Shown: positions 1 to 5,805 of the stretch, piece after piece
Position numbering within the stretch: position 1 is the stretch's first letter
How the letters are laid out: every line of letters starts with the position of its first letter
From: CAZVAO01 sp964625175
GTDB lineage: Bacteria > Bacillota > UBA994 > PWPR01
Direction of reading: 5' to 3'
Length of the DNA stretch: 10,400 nt
NCBI GenBank assembly: GCA_964625175.1
Contig: CAZVAO010000085.1
Span: 1-10,400, forward strand
Program-made: the position numbers and the translations under genes
Notes under the pieces: generated by a model
Told to the model about the DNA's origin: nothing
The model's input: the letters and a program-made list of their open reading frames with translations, nothing else
Databases searched by the model: none

Positions 1-350
1 GCATCCGTCGTCAGATAGTTAAAGACATCGCAGGTGCTGATAATCACATCAAATTCCCGATCGAGTTCCAGTTCAGTGATATCTTGCTGGATAAGCGGTA
101 AATGATGGTGATCATTATTTTGCCAAGCGACATTTAACATCGCAGATGAAGCATCAACGCCCATAACGCTATAGCCCAGATCGGCTAATTTCCGGCTTAA
201 AACGGCTGTTCCACACCCCAAGTCAAGGATCTTTGTTTCAGCAGGGTTTGAATCGATTAATTGATGAATATACGCAGCCCAATGGTCATAATCCACTTCC
301 ATCAATTGCTCATACCATCGTGCTAGGTGTTGATAAGCCGGTTGATTCAT
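1..350 (-). CDS. yqeM: YqeM-like class I SAM-dependent methyltransferase (partial, C-terminus beyond the left edge)
   Basis: The first 116 codons of a class I methyltransferase are present. Motif I, the SAM-binding glycine loop, reads ILDLGCGTAVLSRKLA at about residues 41-56. The acidic end of strand 2 is GVDASSAML, and the motif IV region is FDVIISTCDVFNYL. The N-terminus (YQHLARWYEQLMEVDYDHWAAYI) resembles the B. subtilis YqeM family, whose gene also follows rsfS/yqeL. The substrate of this family is not established. The ATG overlaps the rsfS stop codon by one base (TAATG), and GAGGA lies 9 bases upstream inside rsfS, so translation is probably coupled. The catalytic domain is cut by the window, so the substrate-binding part cannot be judged. 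Family call is strong; the yqeM assignment rests on gene order and N-terminal similarity. Confidence 0.85.
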   Translation of the reverse strand, partial: MNQPAYQHLARWYEQLMEVDYDHWAAYIHQLIDSNPAETKILDLGCGTAVLSRKLADLGYSVMGVDASSAMLNVAWQNNDHHHLPLIQQDITELELDREFDVIISTCDVFNYLTTD

Positions 351-694
351 TAGAGGATTTCCTCAATTTTGGCGTCGGACCAGAGACGCTCTAGATCGTA
401 ATACTCACGCGCCTCTTCATCGAATACATGGATGATGATGTCGCCGTAATCGAGCAAGACCCACTTGCTGATTCTATCCGATTCTTTGTGGAGCACATCA
501 ATTTGTTCATTCTCACGAAAGGATTTGATGATTCCGTCCGCAATGGCTTCGACCTGACGGGAATTGGTGCCACTCAAGATCACAAAGTAATCGGTCATAC
601 TCGTTAGTTTTGTCAAATCCATCAACACAGGCTTAAGGGCCTTTCTCTCTAATCCATACTCAACAGCTTTTAAAGCTTGTTCTCGATTTTGCAA
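350..694 (-). CDS. rsfS: Ribosomal silencing factor RsfS (Iojap/YbeB/YqeL family)
   Basis: RsfS binds protein L14 on the large ribosomal subunit and blocks joining with the small subunit, lowering translation when nutrients are scarce. The product is 114 aa, normal for the family. Family motifs are clear: LMDLTKLTSMTDYFVILSG in the first half, and WVLLDYGDIIIHVFDEEAR followed by EYYDLERLW in the second. The frame could be read from a TTG at 718, but an AGGAGG at 702-707 sits inside that longer reading, exactly 7 bases before a second TTG at 694. I therefore place the start at 694 (first residues M-QNREQALKAVEYGL), which also matches the usual N-terminus. It lies 36 bases after the LCP gene and overlaps the following methyltransferase gene by one base. 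Confidence 0.95.
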   Translation of the reverse strand: MQNREQALKAVEYGLERKALKPVLMDLTKLTSMTDYFVILSGTNSRQVEAIADGIIKSFRENEQIDVLHKESDRISKWVLLDYGDIIIHVFDEEAREYYDLERLWSDAKIEEIL

Positions 695-701
695 AATTTT
701 G

Positions 702-707
702 CCTCCT
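702..707 (-). promoter_or_regulatory. Ribosome binding site that fixes the TTG start of rsfS
   Basis: A perfect AGGAGG with a 7-base spacer precedes the TTG at 692-694. No comparable site precedes the TTG at 718, and an upstream start would put this site inside the coding sequence. Confidence 0.8.
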
Positions 708-730
708 ATTTTTAACAAATGAATGATGTT

Positions 731-1942
731 TTAGCTGCGATAATCGCGGCCAAGCACAATCACAATATCTGCCGTTTGCTGTTCGTCTGCTTCGCCACGC
801 AAAACGTTGTGCTCTGCGTTAACGATTTTGGCAACATAAATGCCAATGCTATCTTCTGTATAACAGGTGACCTCTGTCACCGCGATTGAATCCACCATCT
901 GCTCATCTGCTGTTGCAAAGATGTGGGGGTATTCCGATAGTTCTGCGGCTACTCTAGTCGCCAAACCTTTCTCGTAGGTTCCATTGACCACTTTTACCAG
1001 AACATCTTCGGTGAAATTGGGTGCCATGTGGTCTTGGATCAGCGCTCTTAAAGCAATGAGGTCTTCACCTTCGGTCACCCACGACGCCCCAACCGCTTTA
1101 CCAGGATTGCTGACCATTCTAAAGTTATTATCAAAATCAAAGCCTACAACTATATCTTTGAATGTTTCAAACATAAAAGCGGGATCCGCATTCGTATCGA
1201 TGCTGCGCGAAACGATATCTTCGAGCTTGTTCAGTTTGAAAATGGTTTGAATATCAACAAGTTGGTCGATAGCGGACATAATAAATGCTTGTTGGCGCTC
1301 AACGCGACCGACATCCCCATCCCCATAGCCATCATTATTCTTGCGCCACCTTAGGAATTCCTCGGCTTGTTCCGCATCTAAAACCTGATAACCTGCTTTA
1401 AGATCAATATGCAAATTGCCCGCATAGTCATCGTACTTCATATCGAAGGGGACTGTAATCGGCACGCCCCCAATGGCATCCACAATTTCGTGCAATACCG
1501 AATAATCTAAGCGCGCATAGTAATGGATATTGACATTTAAAAATTCCTCTACGGTCTGAACCGCCAGCGGAATCCCCCCATAGGAATGGGCATGTCCTAG
1601 TTTTTGAACACCATAAGGTTTACCGGTGCTCTTCCAAGTTCCAGGGATATTGACCTGGGTATCGCGCAGTAAGGATAGGGCTAAAACTTGGTTGGTAAGC
1701 GGATTATAACTGACAAATATATTGGTATCTGAGCGACCTGGCAACGCATCAACCCCCATAATCAAAACGTTTATGGGTTCGTTTTCGGTTGGCTGATCAA
1801 TCGGCTGTAGGACACTGCCATCATACATGCCTTGCAGAATCGACCAAGCCTGGTAGCCAGACCATGCCAAAGTTGCAATGATGACGATCACCACTGCGAT
1901 TAAAACGCGTTTCCAAGTTATCTTAGAGAGCATTGTTTTCAT
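731..1942 (-). CDS. LytR-CpsA-Psr (LCP) family cell-wall glycopolymer ligase with a LytR_C domain
   Basis: LCP proteins are membrane-anchored, outward-facing enzymes that transfer polyprenyl-pyrophosphate-linked glycopolymers such as teichoic acids or capsule onto peptidoglycan. The 403 aa product has a short cytoplasmic N-terminus rich in Lys/Arg and one membrane segment at about residues 13-27. The LCP catalytic domain runs from about 57 to 220, with MGVDALPGRSDTNIF (D65, R70, D72), LSLLRDTQVNIPG (R93, D94), DAIGGVPITV, and EEFLRWRKNN followed by DVGRVERQQAF. These Arg and Asp residues bind the pyrophosphate and metal in the family. Residues about 316-403, starting VKVVNGTYEKGLATRVA and ending DIVIVLGRDY, look like the LytR_C domain. 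The ATG at 1942 is the only start near the N-terminus, because stops lie just upstream in frame. The likely AAGGAG is 13 bases away, a long spacing that suggests weak or coupled translation. It follows yqeK by 9 bases. Confidence 0.93.
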   Translation of the reverse strand: MKTMLSKITWKRVLIAVVIVIIATLAWSGYQAWSILQGMYDGSVLQPIDQPTENEPINVLIMGVDALPGRSDTNIFVSYNPLTNQVLALSLLRDTQVNIPGTWKSTGKPYGVQKLGHAHSYGGIPLAVQTVEEFLNVNIHYYARLDYSVLHEIVDAIGGVPITVPFDMKYDDYAGNLHIDLKAGYQVLDAEQAEEFLRWRKNNDGYGDGDVGRVERQQAFIMSAIDQLVDIQTIFKLNKLEDIVSRSIDTNADPAFMFETFKDIVVGFDFDNNFRMVSNPGKAVGASWVTEGEDLIALRALIQDHMAPNFTEDVLVKVVNGTYEKGLATRVAAELSEYPHIFATADEQMVDSIAVTEVTCYTEDSIGIYVAKIVNAEHNVLRGEADEQQTADIVIVLGRDYRS

Positions 1943-1951
1943 ATTCTAAGG

Positions 1952-2536
1952 TTAACTCCTTTGGCAAGATTTCTTAATCTGTGCGACCATTTCGTTGCGC
2001 ACAACGATTGTCTGTGGGTCAATAATCACCTGGTTGGCAATCAAAAAGAGAATCACACTATCGATGACTTTGACTGTTAGTTCATTGAGTGGCTGTCCAA
2101 CACTCGCGCGCAGTTCGGCGACTCCTGGGTAATGACGATTGGGTTCAATAATATCACTGATGTAGATAATCTTCGCAAGGTCCCCCATCTGCCTCTCCCC
2201 TGTCGTATGACAGCGGATCGCTTGCACAATGGCTTCACTGATATTCGGATAATCGCTTTTTGCCAAAAGTGCTCCAACCGGACCGTGCAGTAAGTGGGGT
2301 GCGCAGCGCTCAGCTTCACTGATCGGCAAACCCGCTTGCAACGCATAGGTGAGCAATTCATCATCACTAAAGTTTTTAGCATAGTCATGCAGTAAGCCTG
2401 CTATTTCTGCTTCACGCTCGTCTATTCCGTAGATTCGCGCTAAACGTCGTGCCTCATTGGCCACTCCGATGGTGTGGAGATAGCGATGTGCGCTGAACCT
2501 TGATTCTAAGTGTTGTTTTAATTCATTAATCTTCAT
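1952..2536 (-). CDS. yqeK: YqeK-type HD-domain bis(5'-nucleosyl)-tetraphosphatase (symmetrical)
   Basis: YqeK family enzymes hydrolyse the alarmone Ap4A symmetrically to two ADP using a metal-binding HD domain. The 194 aa product shows the expected metal ligands: H21 in YLHTIGVANEA, H50-D51 in GLLHDYAKN, H84 in HLLHGPVGA, H110 in IRCHTTGE, and D128 in IIYISDIIEPNR. The last is the family signature before EPNRHYPGV. A GTG at 2542 could add two residues, but it overlaps the AGGTG that serves as ribosome binding site, so the ATG at 2536 is preferred. The start overlaps the end of nadD by 11 bases, which suggests translational coupling. The last codons contain the putative ribosome binding site of the LCP gene. 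The family assignment is firm; the enzymatic activity is inferred from characterised relatives. Confidence 0.94.
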   Translation of the reverse strand: MKINELKQHLESRFSAHRYLHTIGVANEARRLARIYGIDEREAEIAGLLHDYAKNFSDDELLTYALQAGLPISEAERCAPHLLHGPVGALLAKSDYPNISEAIVQAIRCHTTGERQMGDLAKIIYISDIIEPNRHYPGVAELRASVGQPLNELTVKVIDSVILFLIANQVIIDPQTIVVRNEMVAQIKKSCQRS

Positions 2537-3158
2537 TGTCACACCTATTCACATAAATGTTGTTAGCTTGGATATATGCTAAGACCGAATCGGGTATTAA
2601 ATAACGCACATTCTGACCCTTGATCATACTGGCGCGTAAGGCCGTCGCCGATATCTCGATTGGCAGAATTTCCTGGATCCAAATACGATGGCGGTATTGC
2701 TGTAGTAGGGGATTTTTAGCCATCACCTCGTTTAGGTTATAACCCGGCCGAGATAAGGCTAAAACGTGGTATTTTGTCAATAACGCTTCCACGCGATGCC
2801 AACTTGGTAAATCCGCTAACATATCACCGCCGATAATGAAAACCAATTCGACGGATTCGCCATAGCTTGCTTGAAGTTCATCCAAAGTTAGAATAGAATA
2901 GGAAATCCCCTCTCGCTTAATTTCTAAGTCGGATACGGTGAAGACCTCTTCATTGGCGATAGCCAACTCACACATCTGGAAACGATGGTGGGAGGCGGTT
3001 ATATTCTTATTGCGTTTATGCGGCGGAATTCCTGATGGCATCAAAATAACCTGTTCAAGCCCTAGAGCCGATTGAGCATTTGCTGCAATGTATAGATGTC
3101 CAACATGAATCGGGTCAAATGTGCCGCCAAAAACGCCTATTCGGCGTTGATCCCCCAT
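2526..3158 (-). CDS. nadD: Nicotinate-nucleotide adenylyltransferase NadD
   Basis: NadD transfers AMP from ATP to nicotinate mononucleotide, making deamido-NAD in the essential cytoplasmic NAD pathway. The 210 aa product has the nucleotidyltransferase signature GVFGGTFDPIHVGH at residues 8-21 (H18 and H21 are the HxGH pair), PPHK at 45-48, IIGGDML at 108-114, LPSWHR at 117-122, and ISATALR at 169-175 as the second nucleotide-binding motif (ISSTxxR in most relatives). A GTG at 3167 would add three residues, but AGGAG with an 8-base spacer points to the ATG at 3158. The gene lies 33 bases after obg and overlaps yqeK. In B. subtilis nadD and yqeK are also adjacent. There is no yhbY or proBA between obg and nadD, unlike some related genomes. 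Confidence 0.96.
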   Translation of the reverse strand: MGDQRRIGVFGGTFDPIHVGHLYIAANAQSALGLEQVILMPSGIPPHKRNKNITASHHRFQMCELAIANEEVFTVSDLEIKREGISYSILTLDELQASYGESVELVFIIGGDMLADLPSWHRVEALLTKYHVLALSRPGYNLNEVMAKNPLLQQYRHRIWIQEILPIEISATALRASMIKGQNVRYLIPDSVLAYIQANNIYVNRCDNED

Positions 3159-3191
3159 AAATCTCACTCCTAACTACGCCAATTCGAACGC

Positions 3192-4493
3192 TTATGATTT
3201 AAACTCATCATCATCGAAATAATCAAAAAGAATATTATGGAAACGAACGGTATCGCCTTCTTCAATTCCTGCTTCTTTTAAGGCCTCAATAATACCAGAT
3301 TTTTTTAAGAGGCGCTGAAAACGAATGACGGCCGATCGATTCTCGAAGTCGGTGATTGAAGCCAAACGTTTGGGTGTTGGTCCCATGACGACGAAGATGT
3401 CGTCCTCTTTGCTTATTGTGAACGGGGCCTCTAAAAGATCAGGAACCGTGATAACCATTTCGATCTCATCTTCCTCCACTTCAGGCTCAGCCGCAATGAT
3501 TTCTTCCAACTTTAGGTAAGCAGCACGCATGAGCGCTTTAACACCTTCACCTGTTACAGCTGAAATTAAATAGGTTTGGTAGCCTTGCTCCGTGAAGTAA
3601 TCTATGATTTCTTGAACAAATTCAATTTCATTGATTAAATCAAACTTATTAAGGGCTATGATCTGGGGTCGTTGCGCTAATTTTGCATCGTATTCCGCTA
3701 ATTCTTCATTAATGCTGTGAAAATCTTCTATGGGGTCGCGTCCTTCAAAACCCGCTACATCTAAAACATGGATAATCAAACGGGTGCGTTCAATATGACG
3801 TAAAAATTCATGACCAAGACCGAGACCTGAAGCAGCACCCTCAATTAACCCTGGTAGATCTGCGAGCACAAAAGACTGACCTTGCTCAAGATAAACCGTC
3901 CCCAATTGTGGTTTTATTGTTGTAAAATGATAATCTGCAATCTTAGCCTTAGCTGCAGAAGCAGCAGAAAGCAAGGTTGATTTCCCAACACTCGGGTAGC
4001 CCACCAGCCCAACATCTGCTAGTAATTTCAACTCTAAGCGCAAAGCCCGCTCTTCGCCTGGCAAACCATTTTCCGCCAAATCAGGTGCCCGGTTCACGGG
4101 GGTCGCAAAACTGATATTACCGCGTCCGCCCTTACCGCCATTTGCAGCAATAAAGATCTGGCCTTCTTGAACTAAATCGGCTAATAAAGTATTCGTATCG
4201 TCATCATAGATCATGGTTCCTAGAGGCACCTTAATGAAGATATTCTCTCCCCGTTTGCCATTTTTGCGTGACCCTTCACCGTGACGGCCGCGCTCTGCAG
4301 AATACTTACGTTGGTATTGGAGGTCGACTAAGGTTCGCAAACCTTTGTCAACTTCGAAAATAACAGAGCCGCCATTGCCGCCATTGCCCCCAGAAGGACC
4401 ACCAAAAGGCACAAATTTTTCTCGTCGAAACGCTACAATGCCATTGCCTCCATGGCCTCCTGCAACGTATATTTTTGCTTTATCAATAAACAT
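3192..4493 (-). CDS. obg: GTPase Obg (ObgE/CgtA)
   Basis: Obg is an essential GTPase that binds the 50S subunit and acts in ribosome assembly and stress control. The 433 aa protein has all three domains. The glycine-rich Obg fold (residues 1-158) includes GGPSGGNGGNGGSV. The GTPase domain (about 159-330) has G1 GYPSVGKST at 165-173, G2 FTTIKP at 190-195, G3 DLPG at 212-215, G4 NKFD at 282-285 and G5 SAVTGEG at 311-317. A C-terminal OCT domain (about 353-427) ends in an acidic tail, DYFDDDEF. The G2 region reads YHFTTIKP where most members have YPFTT. The ATG at 4493 has AAAGGAG 7 bases upstream. It is first in its own transcription unit, separated from rpmA by a strong terminator and promoter-like boxes, although the L21-L27-Obg order is conserved across bacteria. 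Confidence 0.98.
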   Translation of the reverse strand: MFIDKAKIYVAGGHGGNGIVAFRREKFVPFGGPSGGNGGNGGSVIFEVDKGLRTLVDLQYQRKYSAERGRHGEGSRKNGKRGENIFIKVPLGTMIYDDDTNTLLADLVQEGQIFIAANGGKGGRGNISFATPVNRAPDLAENGLPGEERALRLELKLLADVGLVGYPSVGKSTLLSAASAAKAKIADYHFTTIKPQLGTVYLEQGQSFVLADLPGLIEGAASGLGLGHEFLRHIERTRLIIHVLDVAGFEGRDPIEDFHSINEELAEYDAKLAQRPQIIALNKFDLINEIEFVQEIIDYFTEQGYQTYLISAVTGEGVKALMRAAYLKLEEIIAAEPEVEEDEIEMVITVPDLLEAPFTISKEDDIFVVMGPTPKRLASITDFENRSAVIRFQRLLKKSGIIEALKEAGIEEGDTVRFHNILFDYFDDDEFKS

Positions 4494-4534
4494 GCCTTTG
4501 CTCCTTTCCGAGAAACGGTCTAGCTTACCCCTTT

Positions 4535-4563
4535 ATTATACGTCAGAATGCCTAAAAACAAAA
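4535..4563 (-). promoter_or_regulatory. Putative sigma-A type promoter for the obg-nadD-yqeK-LCP-rsfS-yqeM unit
   Basis: A perfect TATAAT lies at 4535-4540. The -35 is poor: TTTTGT at 4558-4563 gives a 17-base spacer. A second -10-like box, TATTAT, lies at 4576-4581 just after the rpmA terminator. Transcription from the first box would start about 35 bases before the obg ATG. A promoter is expected here because the terminator closes the preceding operon. Which box is used cannot be decided from sequence. Confidence 0.6.
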
Positions 4564-4597
4564 CTGACCCGCCGTATAATAGCCATTGAAATACAAC

Positions 4598-4628
4598 ACA
4601 AAGAAAACTTCCGGTTCCCCGGAAGTTT
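4598..4628 (-). terminator. Intrinsic terminator after rpmA
   Basis: In the transcript a perfect 10-bp stem (AAACTTCCGG with CCGGAAGTTT) closes a GGAA tetraloop at 4605-4628. It is followed by a U-rich run read as TTTTCTTTGTG. It lies about 70 bases after the rpmA stop and about 110 bases before obg, so it separates the ribosomal-protein operon from the obg operon. Confidence 0.93.
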
Positions 4629-4700
4629 CTGTAGTTAAACTTGCAGAACCGGATACGATCTCCGAGTTCCATATTCCATAGTTGGAGAATCTATTTAGAC

Positions 4701-4994
4701 CTAATCAGCAATGTGCTTAGCAGGTAAAATACAAACTTTTTTGCGTCGTTTTCCTAAGTGTTGATAAGATACAACACCGTCAATCAAAGCAAATAGCGTA
4801 TCATCTCCACCACGACCAACATTGCTACCTGGATGAATCTTAGTACCGCGTTGGCGAACTAAAATGGAACCAGCTAAAACATGTTGACCATCATGACGTT
4901 TAACACCTAGGCGTTGAGCCGCACTGTCACGTCCATTACGAGAACTACCCACACCTTTTTTATGTGCAAATAGTTGAATATTCATTTTAAGCAT
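4701..4994 (-). CDS. rpmA: 50S ribosomal protein L27 with a Prp-cleaved N-terminal extension
   Basis: L27 lies near the peptidyl transferase centre of the large subunit, where its N-terminal tail reaches the tRNA ends. The 97 aa precursor begins MLKMNIQLF followed by AHKKG. In Firmicutes the protease Prp cuts such extensions between F9 and A10, which here would give an 88 aa mature protein. The family core GVGSSRNGRDSAAQRLGVKR, then GTKIHPGSNVGRGGDDTLFA, is intact. The frame is open from a GTG at 5003, but that codon overlaps the AGGAGG at 5003-5008, which has an 8-base spacer to the ATG at 4994, so 4994 is the start. The start overlaps the last codons of prp by 8 bases, coupling the substrate to its protease. 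A further ATG (M4) lies at 4985. Confidence 0.98.
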   Translation of the reverse strand: MLKMNIQLFAHKKGVGSSRNGRDSAAQRLGVKRHDGQHVLAGSILVRQRGTKIHPGSNVGRGGDDTLFALIDGVVSYQHLGKRRKKVCILPAKHIAD

Positions 4995-5346
4995 TGTCTT
5001 CACCTCCTGGTAAGGGATAGGTAATCTTTTTGATCTTTAGATAATCAGGGTATTCCTTGGCAATCTCTGATAATCCTAAGCTCATCGTCTGAAGCAGTAT
5101 TTGATTATACTGCTGCTGACTCGGTGAACATTCCAAGGGTATTTCACACAAAGTCATGTCTTCTTCTATAAGGCAATCAACCGGAGTTCCAACTATCTCA
5201 GTTAATCCATTAATTGTGGAAATGACTAAAGCGGATACGGCTGCACAGACGATATCGCTGCCGGCCTCATCATAATTTGCATGTCCATTAATGCTAAACT
5301 TAAATATGTGCTTCTGTGGATCTTGCCAGATTATTGCACGAATCAT
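4987..5346 (-). CDS. prp: Ribosomal-processing cysteine protease Prp
   Basis: Prp removes the N-terminal extension of ribosomal protein L27, a step shown to be essential in Staphylococcus aureus. The 119 aa product has the catalytic pair in family context: H22 in INGHANYDEAGSDIVC and C34 in DIVCAAVSALV, the positions used in characterised Prp. The remainder follows the usual small alpha/beta fold, with LGLSEIAKEYPDYLKI near the C-terminus. The gene is in its conserved place between rplU and rpmA. Its ATG is only 3 bases after the rplU stop, and no strong ribosome binding site is visible (a weak GAG about 10 bases upstream). It is therefore probably translated by coupling to rplU, which may keep the protease less abundant than the ribosomal proteins. 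Its end overlaps rpmA by 8 bases. Older annotations call it YsxB or DUF464. Confidence 0.96.
   Translation of the reverse strand: MIRAIIWQDPQKHIFKFSINGHANYDEAGSDIVCAAVSALVISTINGLTEIVGTPVDCLIEEDMTLCEIPLECSPSQQQYNQILLQTMSLGLSEIAKEYPDYLKIKKITYPLPGGEDNA
5003..5008 (-). promoter_or_regulatory. Ribosome binding site that fixes the rpmA start
   Basis: A perfect AGGAGG lies 8 bases before the ATG at 4992-4994, within the last codons of prp. It excludes the in-frame GTG at 5001-5003, which it overlaps. Confidence 0.85.
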
Positions 5347-5349
5347 CTT

Positions 5350-5661
5350 CTAGCTCGTTACTGTGGTAACTTCAAGCAAAGTGTACGGTTGACGATGGCC
5401 CTGTTTACGACGGTAATCTTTTTTAGGTCGATATTTCATAAATACGACTTTTTTTCCTTTACCGTGCTCCAGAATCTTAGCGTTTACGCTAGCACCTTCA
5501 ACGTATGGTTTACCGACCACTGTGTTCTCACCGTTAGAGACTAATAAAACCTTATCAAAACAAACATCACTGCCTGCTTCAGCTGCCAACAACTCAACTC
5601 GGAATTTATCACCTTCGGTAACACGATATTGGCGTCCACCAATTTCTACTACTACGTACAT
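5350..5661 (-). CDS. rplU: 50S ribosomal protein L21
   Basis: L21 is a large-subunit protein that binds 23S rRNA. The 103 aa product has the normal length and motifs: YVVVEIGGRQYRVTEGD at the N-terminus, then KILEHGKGKKVVFMKYRPKK, and the C-terminal signature KDYRRKQGHRQPYTLLEV. The ATG at 5661 has AGGGAGG about 7 bases upstream. It is the first gene of the L21-Prp-L27 unit, with its own promoter and a structured leader. No terminator is seen between it and the RNase G gene, so some readthrough transcription from upstream is possible. Confidence 0.98.
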   Translation of the reverse strand: MYVVVEIGGRQYRVTEGDKFRVELLAAEAGSDVCFDKVLLVSNGENTVVGKPYVEGASVNAKILEHGKGKKVVFMKYRPKKDYRRKQGHRQPYTLLEVTTVTS

Positions 5662-5687
5662 TTCTGCACCTCCCTGTCTGAGACTCG

Positions 5688-5752
5688 CCGCAACTCAGGT
5701 AGCCAATAAGGCTTTCCAACCCAGCTCGAGCGGTTTTGACGAAGCACTACAA
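5688..5752 (-). promoter_or_regulatory. Probable L21 leader RNA (autoregulatory leader of rplU-prp-rpmA)
   Basis: Between the predicted transcription start (about 5752) and rplU, the RNA can form one long imperfect hairpin. Its segments are CCGC (5733-5730) with GCGG (5691-5688), AGCT with AGTT, GGGT with ACCT, and AGCC with GGCT, closing a TTATT loop at 5709-5705, with a 5-base bulge at 5718-5714. Low-GC Gram-positive bacteria carry a known L21 leader family (Rfam 'L21_leader') in this position, thought to bind L21. The assignment rests on position and hand-folding only; a covariance search was not possible. An alternative pairing CTGAG/CTCAG (5698-5694 with 5682-5678), just before the ribosome binding site, would break the main stem. 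Confidence 0.7.
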
Positions 5753-5758
5753 CTAAGT

Positions 5759-5787
5759 ATAATATCAGTTTCATCCCCAAAAAGCAA
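5759..5787 (-). promoter_or_regulatory. Promoter of the rplU-prp-rpmA unit
   Basis: TTGCTT at 5782-5787, a 17-base spacer and TATTAT at 5759-5764 form a good sigma-A type promoter. It lies just after the RNase G stop and about 100 bases before the rplU ATG, which leaves room for the structured leader. Confidence 0.72.
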
Positions 5788-5805
5788 TACAGGACCGCGA
5801 CAAAA

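Noticed and set aside
2077..2388. Second minus-strand frame inside yqeK
   Set aside because: It is an out-of-frame shadow of yqeK, whose own frame has all HD-domain metal ligands.
3192..4493. Glycine-rich N-terminus of Obg as a repeat element
   Set aside because: The GGN codon runs are the normal Obg-fold glycine loops, not a separate repeat.
5662..5805. Possible terminator between RNase G and rplU
   Set aside because: No stem followed by a U-run was found just after the RNase G stop. The only good hairpin lies downstream of the rplU promoter, lacks a U-tract and fits a leader.
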